64,000 nucleotides of DNA from Acidobacteriaceae bacterium (GCA_019244055.1 JAFATG010000271.1:1-64000); one strand, 5' to 3'. Positions 52,136 to 61,192 are shown, counted from the first letter of the stretch. Program-made: numbers and translations. Notes: generated by a model from the letters alone, not told the origin.

Positions 52136-53561
52136 AGTTGTATTCATCGCAGCGCTGGCTGTTCTCACACTGCTGGTGCTGATGATGGTCATGGCTACGC
52201 TGTACCGCAAGGCCGGACCGCATGAGGCCTTGATCGTGTACGGGCTTCGAGGGACGCGCATTGTCAAAGGCCGTGGGACGGTGATTTTCCCCATGGTCGA
52301 GAATTTTCGCCAGCTCTCGCTGCAGCTCATGTCGTTCGACGTGGCCCCGGTACAAGATCTGTACACGAAGCAGGGCGTCGCTGTTACCGTTGAGGCCGTT
52401 TCTCAAATCAAAGTGAAGAGCGATCCCGAATCCATTCAGACCGCCGCTGAGCAGTTTCTCACCAAGACGGATCAGGCCCGCGAAGGACTCATTCGGTTGG
52501 TCATGGAAGGGCATCTACGCGGCATCATCGGTCAGCTCTCGGTCGAGCAGATCGTGAAAGAGCCCGAGATGGTCGGCGACCGCATGCGCGCGACGTGCGC
52601 GGATGACATGGGCAAAATGGGCCTCGAGGTCATCTCGTTCACGATTAAGGAAGTGCGTGACAAAAACGAGTACATCAGCAACATGGGCCGGCCCGATATT
52701 GCGCGCATCAAGCGCGATGCCGACGTCGCCGCGGCTGAAGCCGATCGCGATACCGCTATTCGTCGCGCCGAGGCGATGCGAGCCGCTGCGGTTGCCAGAG
52801 CCCAGGCTGACCAAGAGCGTGTCCTTGCGGAAGCGTTATCGCTGGCCGCCCAGGCCCAGGCGCAGCGCGATCTCGAGATTAAGAAAGCCCAGTACGTCGA
52901 GAGCGTGAAGCGGCAGCAGGCGCAGGCCGACAAGGCCTACGAAATTCAGGCCAACGTGATGCAACAGCAAGTAACGACGGAGGCCGTTAAGATTCGCCAG
53001 ATCGAGAAGGAACAGGAGATCAAGGTACAGGAAGCGGAAATCCTTCGGCACGAAAAGGAACTCATCGCCAATGTACTGAAGAACGCTGAAATTGAGCGCC
53101 AGCGAATCGAAATGCTGGCCGAGGCCGCGCGCCGCAAAATGACCATTGAAGCCGAAGGTAGTGCGTCCGCGACCCGCCTCCAAGGTGAAGCCGATGCCGA
53201 CATCATCTTGAAGAAGGGCGAAGCGGAAGCGCGCGCCATGAATGTCAAGGCCGAGGCCTACCAGGAATGGAATCAGGCCGCCGTGGTAGACAAGCTTATC
53301 ACCGGTTTGCCCGAAGTGGTCAGAGCGTTGGCTTCGCCGCTTGCAAACATCGACAAAATCACGATCGTCTCGACCGGAGATGGCGCGTCGGGGATGAACA
53401 AGATTACGGGCGACATGACTAAGATTGCCGCTCAGATACCGGCTCTCTTCGAGACTTTATCCGGTATGCAGATGTCTGAGTTACTCGGAAAAGTTCGCAG
53501 CATTACTGATCGTTCCGCCGACTCAGGCAAAACCAACGGAAGCACAGGTACGCAGTCGTAA
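52122..53561 (+). CDS. Flotillin (SPFH/YqiK-type)
   Basis: 479 aa. N-terminal membrane helix (about 5-28), SPFH/PHB domain (about 30-190; PHEALIVYGLRGTRIVKGRGTVIFPMVE, AVTVEAVSQIKVKSDPESI), a long alanine/glutamate-rich coiled coil (about 195-400; AEADRDTAIRRAEAMRAAAVARAQAD) and a hydrophobic glycine-bearing tail (ITGLPEVVRALASPLANIDKITIVSTGDG). Flotillins organise membrane microdomains and affect fluidity and secretion. It lies between NfeD-like and PspA genes in one operon. Confidence 0.95.
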   Translation: MISREVVFIAALAVLTLLVLMMVMATLYRKAGPHEALIVYGLRGTRIVKGRGTVIFPMVENFRQLSLQLMSFDVAPVQDLYTKQGVAVTVEAVSQIKVKSDPESIQTAAEQFLTKTDQAREGLIRLVMEGHLRGIIGQLSVEQIVKEPEMVGDRMRATCADDMGKMGLEVISFTIKEVRDKNEYISNMGRPDIARIKRDADVAAAEADRDTAIRRAEAMRAAAVARAQADQERVLAEALSLAAQAQAQRDLEIKKAQYVESVKRQQAQADKAYEIQANVMQQQVTTEAVKIRQIEKEQEIKVQEAEILRHEKELIANVLKNAEIERQRIEMLAEAARRKMTIEAEGSASATRLQGEADADIILKKGEAEARAMNVKAEAYQEWNQAAVVDKLITGLPEVVRALASPLANIDKITIVSTGDGASGMNKITGDMTKIAAQIPALFETLSGMQMSELLGKVRSITDRSADSGKTNGSTGTQS

Positions 53562-53572
53562 AGGAGTAAGCA

Positions 53573-54226
53573 ATGCCGCTACTAGATAGAGTGATGACCC
53601 TAGTCAAAGCGAATATCAATGATTTGATTGACAAAGCGGAAGACCCGGAGAAACTGCTGAAGCAGTTGCTCCTGGACATGCAGAACCAATTCATGCAGGT
53701 GAAGACACAGGTGGCGATTGCCATTGCCGGTCAGCACTTGCTCGAAAAGAAACATCAGGAGAACATGAACCAGCAAAACGAATGGCTTCGCAAAGCCGAA
53801 TTGGCGATTCAGAAGAACGAAGATGGGCTCGCGCGGGTGGCGGTGGAGCGGGCTGTCACGTACGAAAACGCCTCGAAGAATTTCGCGCAGCAGATTGAGG
53901 AACAGGCTGATCAGGTCCGGATTCTGCGTGATGCCTTGCACCGCCTGGAGCAGAAAATGACCGAAACACGAACCAGGACGGAGCTGCTAATTGCCCAACA
54001 TCGCCGCGCGAAATTAGGTCTGCGCACCGGCCTCTCCGACTCTCAAGAGTTCCGGCGTGAGCTGGCGCTCGATCGCATGCAAGGCAAAGTAATCGAGGCC
54101 GAAGCGCTCCAGCAGGGAACTCTCGAAGGCGCCAAACCGGACAAGTTCGCCATGCTCGAGAAATCAGACCAGGTGGATCGTCTACTGGCGGACCTAAGGG
54201 CGCGAGCCACTCGGGCTCTAACTTGA
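53573..54226 (+). CDS. pspA: PspA/IM30 family phage-shock protein
   Basis: A 217-aa ESCRT-III-like coiled-coil protein that binds stressed inner membrane. The N-terminal amphipathic helix (PLLDRVMTLVKANINDLIDKAEDPEKLL) is canonical, followed by long helices (QVAIAIAGQHLLEKKHQ, NASKNFAQQIEEQADQVRILRDALHRLEQKM). Length matches PspA/LiaH. It starts 12 nt after flotillin with AAGGAG. Together with flotillin and the NfeD-like protein it forms an envelope-maintenance module. PspF and PspBC are absent; the XRE regulator probably replaces them. Confidence 0.93.
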   Translation: MPLLDRVMTLVKANINDLIDKAEDPEKLLKQLLLDMQNQFMQVKTQVAIAIAGQHLLEKKHQENMNQQNEWLRKAELAIQKNEDGLARVAVERAVTYENASKNFAQQIEEQADQVRILRDALHRLEQKMTETRTRTELLIAQHRRAKLGLRTGLSDSQEFRRELALDRMQGKVIEAEALQQGTLEGAKPDKFAMLEKSDQVDRLLADLRARATRALT

Positions 54227-54246
54227 TTCGTTAAGATTCCAGTGTG

Positions 54247-55305
54247 ATGAAGGCGCTCTTGCTTTCCGAATACGGAAGATTGGAAACCGTCGAGGTCCCT
54301 ATGCCGCGTCCCGGGCCGGAAGACATTCTGGTCCGCGTCGCGGCTTGCGGTATTTGCGGCAGCGACGTACACGGCTATGATGGCTCATCTGGCCGCCGGA
54401 TTCCTCCCATCATCATGGGGCATGAGGCATCCGGTACCGTGGCCGCTGTCGGAGAACGTGTTTCAGGCCTCAGTGTCGGCGAGCATGTCACGTTTGATTC
54501 CACTGTTTACTGCGGTCACTGCGAATATTGCCGCAAAGGTCAGGTGAATCTCTGCTCGAACAGACAGGTGTTAGGCGTTTCCACTCCCGAGTACCGCCGC
54601 CAAGGAGCGTTCGCCGACTACGTTGCAGTGCCCGCGAGAATCGTCCACGTCCTTCCGGAGAGTCTGAGCTTGGAGGAAGCCGCGATGGTGGAACCGCTCG
54701 CGGTCGCTGTCCATGCGGTATCCCTTGCTCAGCTCGCCCCCAAAGGTACCGCACTCCTGATCGGAGCCGGAATGATCGGTCTGCTGGTTCTGCAAGCATT
54801 GCGCGAAGCTGGCTGCTCGCGGGTGATCGTCGCGGACATTGACGATACGCGCCTCGGGCTGGCGAAATCGCTTGGAGCCGCGGAAACCATTAATTCCAAA
54901 ACAGCCGATCTTCTCAGCGAGGTTCAGCGGATCACCTTGGGCTCAGGCGCGGATGTCGCGCTCGAGGCTGTCGGCAGCACGCCAACCATCAAAGCCGCTA
55001 TCGAAGGTGTGAAGAAGGGTGGAACGGTGGTGCTCATTGGCAACATCGCGCCGTCCGTCGAGATTCCGTTACAGACCGTAGTGAGCCGTGAGATCCGTTT
55101 GCAAGGGTCGGCCGCTTCTTCTGGTGAGTATCCGCGCTGCATCGAAATGCTGGCTCGCGGCTCCGTGCGAGTGAAACCTCTTATTAGCATCGTCGCGCCG
55201 ATCGAAGAAGGGTCGCAGTGGTTCGAGCGTCTACGCGAACGTCAGCCGAATCTCATGAAAGTGATCCTCACGCCCGGCAAAGCGGCGGAGCGCGATCGTG
55301 GATAA
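54247..55305 (+). CDS. Zinc-dependent medium-chain alcohol/polyol dehydrogenase
   Basis: 352 aa from the ATG at 54247 (a GTG at 54244 is possible). The catalytic zinc region is CGICGSDVHGYDG with GHEASGTV; the structural zinc cysteines are in YCGHCEYCRKGQVNLC; the nucleotide-binding glycines are in GAGMIGLL. It resembles galactitol-1-phosphate or L-idonate/sorbitol-type dehydrogenases. It overlaps the following SDR gene by 8 nt, suggesting two consecutive oxidations or reductions of a sugar alcohol or acid; substrate not determinable. Confidence 0.9.
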   Translation: MKALLLSEYGRLETVEVPMPRPGPEDILVRVAACGICGSDVHGYDGSSGRRIPPIIMGHEASGTVAAVGERVSGLSVGEHVTFDSTVYCGHCEYCRKGQVNLCSNRQVLGVSTPEYRRQGAFADYVAVPARIVHVLPESLSLEEAAMVEPLAVAVHAVSLAQLAPKGTALLIGAGMIGLLVLQALREAGCSRVIVADIDDTRLGLAKSLGAAETINSKTADLLSEVQRITLGSGADVALEAVGSTPTIKAAIEGVKKGGTVVLIGNIAPSVEIPLQTVVSREIRLQGSAASSGEYPRCIEMLARGSVRVKPLISIVAPIEEGSQWFERLRERQPNLMKVILTPGKAAERDRG

Positions 55306-56086
55306 GATCTTTGATCTAACCGGCCGCGTGGCAATTGTGACCGGTACCAGCCGCGGGCTCGGTCAGCAGTTCGCGCGCGCATTAGCCAGAGCGGGCGCTG
55401 ATCTTGTGCTCACTAGCCGCAATCGCGATCATCTCCGAAATTTCGAATCGGAGGTCATAAGCATGGGCCGCCGCGCCGTTGCGCTGGAATTGGACGTTCG
55501 CGATCAGGGCAGTATCGAAGCAATGGCCGCCTCCGCGGAGCAGGCGTACGGCAAAGTCGACATTCTGGTCAATAACGCCGGCATGAATATCCGCAAACCG
55601 GCCATCGAAGTCACTTGGGACGATTGGAATCAGATCCTGGACACCAACCTGCGCGGCAGCTTCTTCGTAGCCCAGGCGGTCGCGCGGCGTATGATCCCGG
55701 GCGGTTACGGGCGCATCATTAACATCGGCTCTGTTACCAGTGTTGCCGGATACGCCGGTCTCGCTCCGTACGGCGCCAGCCGAGGCGGTATTCGTCAATT
55801 AACCATGAGTCTTGCAGATGACTGGGGTAAACACGGCATTACGGTGAATTGCCTCGCGCCGGGCTGGTTCCGCACTGAGCAGAACAAGGTGATGTACGAA
55901 GACAAGGAATGGGTGGAGTATCTGAGCGATCGCATTCCCATTAAGCGCCCCGGTCAACCGGGCGATCTGGATTCCGCCGTGGTGTTTCTTGCCGCTGAAT
56001 CGAGCCGTTACGTGACGGGCCAAACGCTTCTGATTGACGGCGGTATCTCGACCGGTGCTGTCCGTGCGCTGCCTAGGAAGAAATAG
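55298..56086 (+). CDS. SDR oxidoreductase (gluconate 5-dehydrogenase-like)
   Basis: 262 aa, GTG start within the end of the dehydrogenase gene. TGTSRGLGQQFA binds NAD(P); NNAGMNIRKP, NIGSVTSVAGYAGLAPYGASRGG gives the Ser-Tyr-x3-Arg variant (YGASRGG: Arg rather than Lys after Tyr). The overall sequence is close to gluconate 5-dehydrogenase/2-deoxy-D-gluconate 3-dehydrogenase. The Lys-to-Arg change in YxxxK is unusual and could lower activity. The 3' end overlaps the convergent MFS gene by 14 nt. Confidence 0.86.
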   Translation: MDKIFDLTGRVAIVTGTSRGLGQQFARALARAGADLVLTSRNRDHLRNFESEVISMGRRAVALELDVRDQGSIEAMAASAEQAYGKVDILVNNAGMNIRKPAIEVTWDDWNQILDTNLRGSFFVAQAVARRMIPGGYGRIINIGSVTSVAGYAGLAPYGASRGGIRQLTMSLADDWGKHGITVNCLAPGWFRTEQNKVMYEDKEWVEYLSDRIPIKRPGQPGDLDSAVVFLAAESSRYVTGQTLLIDGGISTGAVRALPRKK

Positions 56087-57350
56087 CCGCAGGCTCGGGC
56101 ACATGCTCGATCCTGCCCAGCAGAAAAATATATCCCGCGATCCCGCCCAGCAGAATGACCGCCGCGGCTCCGAACGCTCGCGAAAAAGAATTGGTCGGTC
56201 CGGCGAAGTAGCCGGTCGCGATCGGCGCCACAATGCCGGAAATCTGGTTCCCGAAGTTTACAATCCCACCGATCTTTCCTACGCTATCGCGTGGCGCGAT
56301 CAACGATGGAATGGACCACGCGACCGGCGCCGCCGCCGATAATCCCCCAAGCGACAGGCTGATCCACAGAGCTGCCATGTAGGGATTCCGTGTAAACGCC
56401 GCTCCGCCCACCGCTAAACCAAGAACCATTCCCCCCACCAGAATGCTTTGCCGGACGATCGTCTCTCTATGGCCGCGCCGCACCAGCACGTCCACTAACC
56501 AGCCTCCAATTAACAAATCGGTAATAGTTCCGAAGAGCCACGGCACGCTGGTAAAAAGAATTGAGTGCTGCAGATTCATGTGCAACGCTGAAAAGTACGC
56601 CGGTAGCCAAGTAAGGAACAGATAGAAGCAATAGTTGTACGCTGCGAAGCCGATCGCCAGGCCCAGGACTTTTCGCTGACGAAGTAAATACACGAGCGGA
56701 GCGCCTTTGGTCTGCTTGGTTCTGGCATCTGGATTCGCGCCTCCCGCCTTAATGAACTCCCACTCTTCCGGTGTCAATCCACGATCGTCCTTCGGATCGC
56801 GATAGACGATGTAGAACGCCAGAAAGTAAAGAAAGCTGACCAGACCTGTGGCGGCGAAGCTTAGCCGCCACCCGAAATGAATGAGAACGATTCCGATCAG
56901 CGGAACGCCGATGCCGGAAGCGAATTTGGCCGCCGCATCGAAGAACGACGTGGCGAAGCTCCGCTCCTGCCTCGGAAACCAGTAGCCGGTCGCTTTGGCG
57001 TTTGCCGGAAAAGTCGGAGCTTCGCCGACCCCCAGCAGCAGCCGCGCGCCAACGAAGCTGCTCACGCCCGGTGCCACGGCGGCCGCAAACGACGCAAGGC
57101 TCCAGAGAAATGCGCTGATCCTGCCAATTGCCTCCACCCCGAAGCGGTCGAGCAGAACTCCCATTGGCAGTTGGAGGGCCGCGTACGTCCAGTTATAGGC
57201 ACTGACGATGTACCCGAAGGCTACATTAGAGACGCCAAATTCGTTGTGAAGCGCATCGTGAGCCACCGAGACGTTCACTCGGTCGAAATAGTTGATCAAA
57301 ACTCCGATTCCGAGCAGAACAGCGATCCGCCAGCGTCTGCGCGGGATCAT
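56073..57350 (-). CDS. MFS transporter, ACS (hexuronate/aldonate) type
   Basis: 425 aa, 12 helices. The N-terminal RIAVLLGIGVLINYFDRVNVSVAHDAL and QLPMGVLLDRFG are typical of the anion:cation symporter subfamily (ExuT, GudP, DgoT). Likely imports a sugar acid. It is last in a minus-strand run after a GyrI-like gene (10 nt gap) and an SDR, and faces the dehydrogenase/SDR pair, which may metabolise the imported compound. Confidence 0.9.
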   Translation of the reverse strand: MIPRRRWRIAVLLGIGVLINYFDRVNVSVAHDALHNEFGVSNVAFGYIVSAYNWTYAALQLPMGVLLDRFGVEAIGRISAFLWSLASFAAAVAPGVSSFVGARLLLGVGEAPTFPANAKATGYWFPRQERSFATSFFDAAAKFASGIGVPLIGIVLIHFGWRLSFAATGLVSFLYFLAFYIVYRDPKDDRGLTPEEWEFIKAGGANPDARTKQTKGAPLVYLLRQRKVLGLAIGFAAYNYCFYLFLTWLPAYFSALHMNLQHSILFTSVPWLFGTITDLLIGGWLVDVLVRRGHRETIVRQSILVGGMVLGLAVGGAAFTRNPYMAALWISLSLGGLSAAAPVAWSIPSLIAPRDSVGKIGGIVNFGNQISGIVAPIATGYFAGPTNSFSRAFGAAAVILLGGIAGYIFLLGRIEHVPEPAAISS

Positions 57351-57360
57351 GCGTCCGAAG

Positions 57361-57918
57361 CTACTTACCCAGCCCTACGTAAACATTCACATGTTCGGCT
57401 GCGGGACTTTTTTTCAGATCTTCGTAGTAGACGTCGAAATCGGTCTTATAAGCGCGATGTAGTTCGTGCGCATCTTCGAGCGACCAAGCCCGTTGCCAAA
57501 GGCCTAAGACGATCGGCCCCGCCGCTTGGCCCTGTGACTCGAGCACCGCATAATTACCCGCTTCCACCCTCTGCACAACCATCCCCGCTGGGACGTCTTT
57601 TGTCGAGGTCACCTTCGCACCCAGCGTGTAAGTGTACATTCCGTTCCTGTCAGATTGGTAATCGCTATATACCGCAATGACTCGATCGTCCGCGCGGTTC
57701 GCTATACGTACCAGAACGTCGTCATTACGAAAGCGCTTCCAGAGCTGCGCGATTTCACCGTTGCCAGAGGCCTCCATAGCATTCGAAGTTCGCGTGGAGA
57801 TGCCAATGACATTGAAGGAATCGACATGCAGCTTGACAACATTGATTTGTTCAGCCATTGCCGTAAGTCCTACGAAAAGAGCGAGGACGCTCGTGGACAG
57901 GACAACGCCGCGCTTCAT
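57361..57918 (-). CDS. Exported GyrI-like effector-binding protein
   Basis: 185 aa from the ATG at 57918 with a signal peptide (KRGVVLSTSVLALFVGLTAMAEQ). The mature part has the GyrI/AraC effector-binding rhythm: FNVIGISTRTSNA, VIAVYSDYQSDRNGMYTYTLGAKV, VPAGMVVQRVEAGNYAVLES and a closing FDVYY ... VNVYVGL. This fold binds small hydrophobic ligands, and exported stand-alone copies are uncommon. No DNA-binding domain is attached. Located between an SDR and an MFS gene on the same strand. Confidence 0.78.
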   Translation of the reverse strand: MKRGVVLSTSVLALFVGLTAMAEQINVVKLHVDSFNVIGISTRTSNAMEASGNGEIAQLWKRFRNDDVLVRIANRADDRVIAVYSDYQSDRNGMYTYTLGAKVTSTKDVPAGMVVQRVEAGNYAVLESQGQAAGPIVLGLWQRAWSLEDAHELHRAYKTDFDVYYEDLKKSPAAEHVNVYVGLGK

Positions 57919-57956
57919 AGAACAGCAGCATATCAAGTCGATCCCGTTCCCTTCAA

Positions 57957-58802
57957 TTACTCTGTCTCCGAGCCGTCCAACTTCTTCGGTACTGTTGCCG
58001 CAGCTGAAAGGGTGTTTGCCAATCTTGCCCGGCCGGTAATTCCCTCAAATGCTAGGCGCGCACGAGTCGGCAGCTTCGAAAAGATCGCAGTCAGCACGCG
58101 ATACCGCCAACCGGGCACGACGAACGGTTTCCGCTGCCGCATTCCGTCGAGCGACGCTTCCACTACCTGATCCGCCGTCATCCAGAATCCTGATTTGGCA
58201 AGCCGGCCCCGCTCAAATCCCATGGCATCGTGAAACTCCGAATACGTGAAACCGGGGCAGAGCGCCTGAATCACAACGTTCGATTTCATTCCCTTTAACT
58301 CGAGATATAGCCCTTCAGTAAACGCCGTCATCCAGGTCTTTGTCGCAGAATAGCTAGTCGTTCCTGGGCTACGCACAAAGGCCGATACGGAAGAAACGTT
58401 GATAATGCCGCCGTAATCACGCGCCACCATGTTCCGTAGTCCGGCATGTGTCAGGCGCACCGTTGCCATGATATGAAGCCTGTGCATTCGTTCCTGCACT
58501 TCGAGCGGAGATTCCCAGAACCTCCCTGTGGTGCCGAAACCGGCATTGTTGATGAGGAGGGCCAGCCTTTGTTCGTTGCTGATGTATTCAGCGGCCTTCG
58601 CCAGGTCTTCCTCTCGGCTGAGATCGGCCTCCACAATCTTAGATTGGGTGTCATATAGCCTTGAGAACTCCGAGGCAAGCTCTTCTAGCCGGTCCTTGCG
58701 CCGAGCAATCAGAATCAGATCGTGTCCGGGCGCAAGTTTGCGCGCGAACGTAGCCCCGATTCCGCTCGACGCCCCGGTGATTGCGATTACATTCCTAGAC
58801 AA
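57957..58802 (-). CDS. SDR oxidoreductase (YdfG/classical)
   Basis: 281 aa. TGASSGIGATFA binds the cofactor; Asp in EADLSREEDL; NNAGFGTTG; catalytic Ser in NVSSVSAFV and YSATK with Tyr-Lys. The C-terminal 40 residues are longer than minimal SDRs, as in acyl-chain or sterol-like SDRs (VPGWRYRVLTAIFSKLP). Heads the minus-strand run with the GyrI-like and MFS genes and is divergent from the sigma-factor gene. Substrate unknown. Confidence 0.88.
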   Translation of the reverse strand: MSRNVIAITGASSGIGATFARKLAPGHDLILIARRKDRLEELASEFSRLYDTQSKIVEADLSREEDLAKAAEYISNEQRLALLINNAGFGTTGRFWESPLEVQERMHRLHIMATVRLTHAGLRNMVARDYGGIINVSSVSAFVRSPGTTSYSATKTWMTAFTEGLYLELKGMKSNVVIQALCPGFTYSEFHDAMGFERGRLAKSGFWMTADQVVEASLDGMRQRKPFVVPGWRYRVLTAIFSKLPTRARLAFEGITGRARLANTLSAAATVPKKLDGSETE

Positions 58803-58945
58803 AATTTACTCCGGCTGTAACGAATCGGAAGACGGAATCACAAGGGAGCGAAGCCCCCGCCATGATATTGGCCTCCCGTTCGTGTTCTGCACGCACAAGT
58901 TCCTATCGTTCCTTTACTCCTTCGTTATACGATCGAGTCTACCGG

Positions 58946-59545
58946 GTGAGCGTAAATTTGGATCGTCATACTTTTGATCGAGGTTATATCGAGCGCCTGA
59001 TTCAAGGTGATGCCGAAGCAGAACGGCATTTCGCGCGCTATTTTGGCGATCTTCTCGTCATAAAGTTGCGTGCGCGCCTCCGTTCGCCTCAACTAATTGA
59101 AGATGCGCGGCAAGAGACCTTTGTTCGGGTCTTGCATGTCCTCCGAAACAAAGGCGGCCTGGAGTATCCGGAGCGGCTGGGCGCATTCGTTAACGCAGTC
59201 TGCGAAAACGTTCTCCTCGAAACATTTCGATCCGGTTCGCGACTGCAGCAGCTTCCAGAAGACGCGCCCGAACCGGTCGATCAAGGCGCGAGCGCCGAAT
59301 CCGAATTTGTAACAAGGGAGCGCAAAGCTCTCGTACGCAATCTCTTAAGCAAGTTGTCGGATACCGACCGCGAGATCCTTCGGCAGCTCTTCTTGGAAGA
59401 ACGCGATAAGGATGAGATTTGCCGCGAATTTCGCATTGACCGTGATTATCTTCGCGTCCGAGTGCATCGGGCTCTGGCGCGCTGCCGGGTAGTACTGGAC
59501 AAGGGAGAACAAACTGCCGCTCTGACAAATGCAGCGGGACAGTGA
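58946..59545 (+). CDS. ECF-like RNA polymerase sigma factor
   Basis: About 199 aa if the GTG at 58946 is used; an ATG at 58862 would add 28 residues of non-coding character. Region 2 (YIERLIQGDAEAERHFARYF ... DARQETFVRVLHVLR) and region 4 (LSDTDREILRQLFLEERDKDEICREFRIDRDYLRVRVHRALARCR) are recognisable. This type is common in acidobacteria beside zinc-finger anti-sigma and CHAT genes. It is followed after 52 nt by the anti-sigma gene; regulation by that protein is likely. Confidence 0.88.
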   Translation: MSVNLDRHTFDRGYIERLIQGDAEAERHFARYFGDLLVIKLRARLRSPQLIEDARQETFVRVLHVLRNKGGLEYPERLGAFVNAVCENVLLETFRSGSRLQQLPEDAPEPVDQGASAESEFVTRERKALVRNLLSKLSDTDREILRQLFLEERDKDEICREFRIDRDYLRVRVHRALARCRVVLDKGEQTAALTNAAGQ

Positions 59546-59597
59546 TACGGATGGGCAGCTTATGTCACAAGACCCATAAAAGAGACCTATAAAGGCC

Positions 59598-60272
59598 ATG
59601 GATCACAAAACGGCAGAGCAGAATAGCGCGGTAGAGAAGTATCTTCTGAATGAGTTCACGACCGGCGAGCGGCAGGAATTTGAGGCACATTTCTTCGACT
59701 GCCCCATTTGCGCCGACTTGGTACGGCAGGGTGCAATTTCAATCGACAACATAAAGGGCGTTTTCCGGGAGACCCCGGCAAGAGGAGCGGTCGCCGGCAG
59801 GACGGCACGACCGGGTTCACGATGGTTTTCCTGGGTGCGTGCCCCAGTTCTTGTTCCTTCGTTGGCCGCCCTTGTTCTGGCGGCCGTGGTCAGTTACCAG
59901 AATCTGGTTTCGATCCCGCGGCTTGAACGTCCCCTAGTACTTTCCAGTGCCGTGCTGAGTTCAGTATCGCGAGGAGTTGCGCCTGTAATTAGAGTGGATC
60001 GGAAGCAGGCTCTGTTCAACTTGAATTTCGAGGTCGATTCGCCGCAAGCATATCCCTCTTATCAGTGTGAATTTCGAAATCAGGTCAATAATATTGTCCT
60101 GAGTGTTAATTCCGGCGAAAAGAAAGTGGCGAGCTTCACTCTGAATCTGCTCCTGCCCGCGAAGTTGTTCCCGCCGGGCGCATATGAGATGGTGCTTCGG
60201 CCTGATTCCAGTCCAAATCTGGAGCTGCGCCGGTATGATTTCGTTATCCAAAACCAAGGAGAGGATCACTGA
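59598..60272 (+). CDS. Zinc-finger membrane anti-sigma factor
   Basis: 224 aa. The N-terminal anti-sigma zinc finger has the H-x3-C-x2-C motif (AHFFDCPICADLV, about residues 33-45). One membrane helix (about 88-106, VLVPSLAALVLAAVVSYQNL) separates it from an extracytoplasmic beta-rich domain (about 120-224) that probably senses the signal. The stop overlaps the start of the next gene. It most likely holds the upstream sigma factor inactive at the membrane. Confidence 0.86.
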   Translation: MDHKTAEQNSAVEKYLLNEFTTGERQEFEAHFFDCPICADLVRQGAISIDNIKGVFRETPARGAVAGRTARPGSRWFSWVRAPVLVPSLAALVLAAVVSYQNLVSIPRLERPLVLSSAVLSSVSRGVAPVIRVDRKQALFNLNFEVDSPQAYPSYQCEFRNQVNNIVLSVNSGEKKVASFTLNLLLPAKLFPPGAYEMVLRPDSSPNLELRRYDFVIQNQGEDH

Positions 60273-61192
60273 TGCCCGCCGAAATAGCAAGACCTGTAGA
60301 AAGGCGCTTCTTTTTCCACGCAAATGCCGTGGCTCTTGCAGCCCACATCCGCCGCCCGGAGGATTTCTTTGTTCCTGCTGTGGCGAGCAGTTGCCTTCCG
60401 GTTACTGGCGGTCTGGCCCAAGCCGACGCTCCCGGCCAAAGCTTCAATGGCCTGATTTCGTTCGGTTCAGCCTCGACTCACGCAAAAGGTGATTTCGTCG
60501 ACCAGCGAACCGCAGCCGAATATACGCGCGGCAATCATGGCGATAACAACTTGCCGACCAGTACGATCGTTGAAAGCTCGATGAAAAGCTTGAAGATCAA
60601 CACGCCTGCGGACCCGGCGGGTGGAGCGGGCCGTGTCTTCTCGATTGACAATTTGGTTGTTCGCATGGAGAACACGTCCGATCGGCGGAGTCCGACTTCA
60701 TTCCGTTCTCTCTATGTGACGATTGATGGTGTTTCGGTAGATGGTCATCTGCTACTGGTCAAAACCAATCCGGAGATTTTCACGGAGAACGACACCAAAA
60801 AGAAACTGGAAGAAAGATTCGAGGATGACAGCGATTTCCGTAAGCAGTTCGGTCAGCAGTTCTTCTATCCGGGCGAGCCGCCGGAGCATGGCGCTTTAGA
60901 GAAATTATTTTCAAAGCACAAGATTCCTGAAGCAGATGACCTCATCTACGGAACCATTGTCACCAGCATGACTTGGGCATCTACGGCGCCTGATGGAGCC
61001 GGAATTGCGGGAAACGAGCTGAAGATTCCCGGTCTAGGTTCCATTTATTTCGGTGAAATCATTATTGAAGAAGATTTTCGGCGCATTACACTGATACGCT
61101 TTCAGCTAGGCTCTCCTAATGGCGGCGACGGTGCGGTATGCGAAGCGCAGTCCAACGGCGGCACTTGGCCGCCGCAACGCGGGGGCCTGTAA
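60272..61192 (+). CDS. Unrecognised protein of the sigma/CHAT locus
   Basis: 306 aa. The ATG overlaps the anti-sigma stop, and the 3' end overlaps the CHAT gene by 74 nt, so it is firmly embedded in the operon. No known domain is seen. The first 50 residues are mixed, followed by a Gly/Asp/Ser-rich stretch, a beta-rich middle (FSIDNLVVRMENTS, FRSLYVTIDGVSVDG), a charged helix (ENDTKKKLEERFEDDSDFRKQFGQQF) and a C-terminal beta region (IPGLGSIYFGEIIIEED). It could be a cleavage substrate or partner of the CHAT protein; this is inference from position only. Confidence 0.75.
   Translation: MPAEIARPVERRFFFHANAVALAAHIRRPEDFFVPAVASSCLPVTGGLAQADAPGQSFNGLISFGSASTHAKGDFVDQRTAAEYTRGNHGDNNLPTSTIVESSMKSLKINTPADPAGGAGRVFSIDNLVVRMENTSDRRSPTSFRSLYVTIDGVSVDGHLLLVKTNPEIFTENDTKKKLEERFEDDSDFRKQFGQQFFYPGEPPEHGALEKLFSKHKIPEADDLIYGTIVTSMTWASTAPDGAGIAGNELKIPGLGSIYFGEIIIEEDFRRITLIRFQLGSPNGGDGAVCEAQSNGGTWPPQRGGL

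Noticed and set aside
56877-57680. 267-aa plus-strand ORF
   Set aside because: Antisense to the MFS and GyrI-like genes; Arg/Ser/Pro-rich shadow composition.
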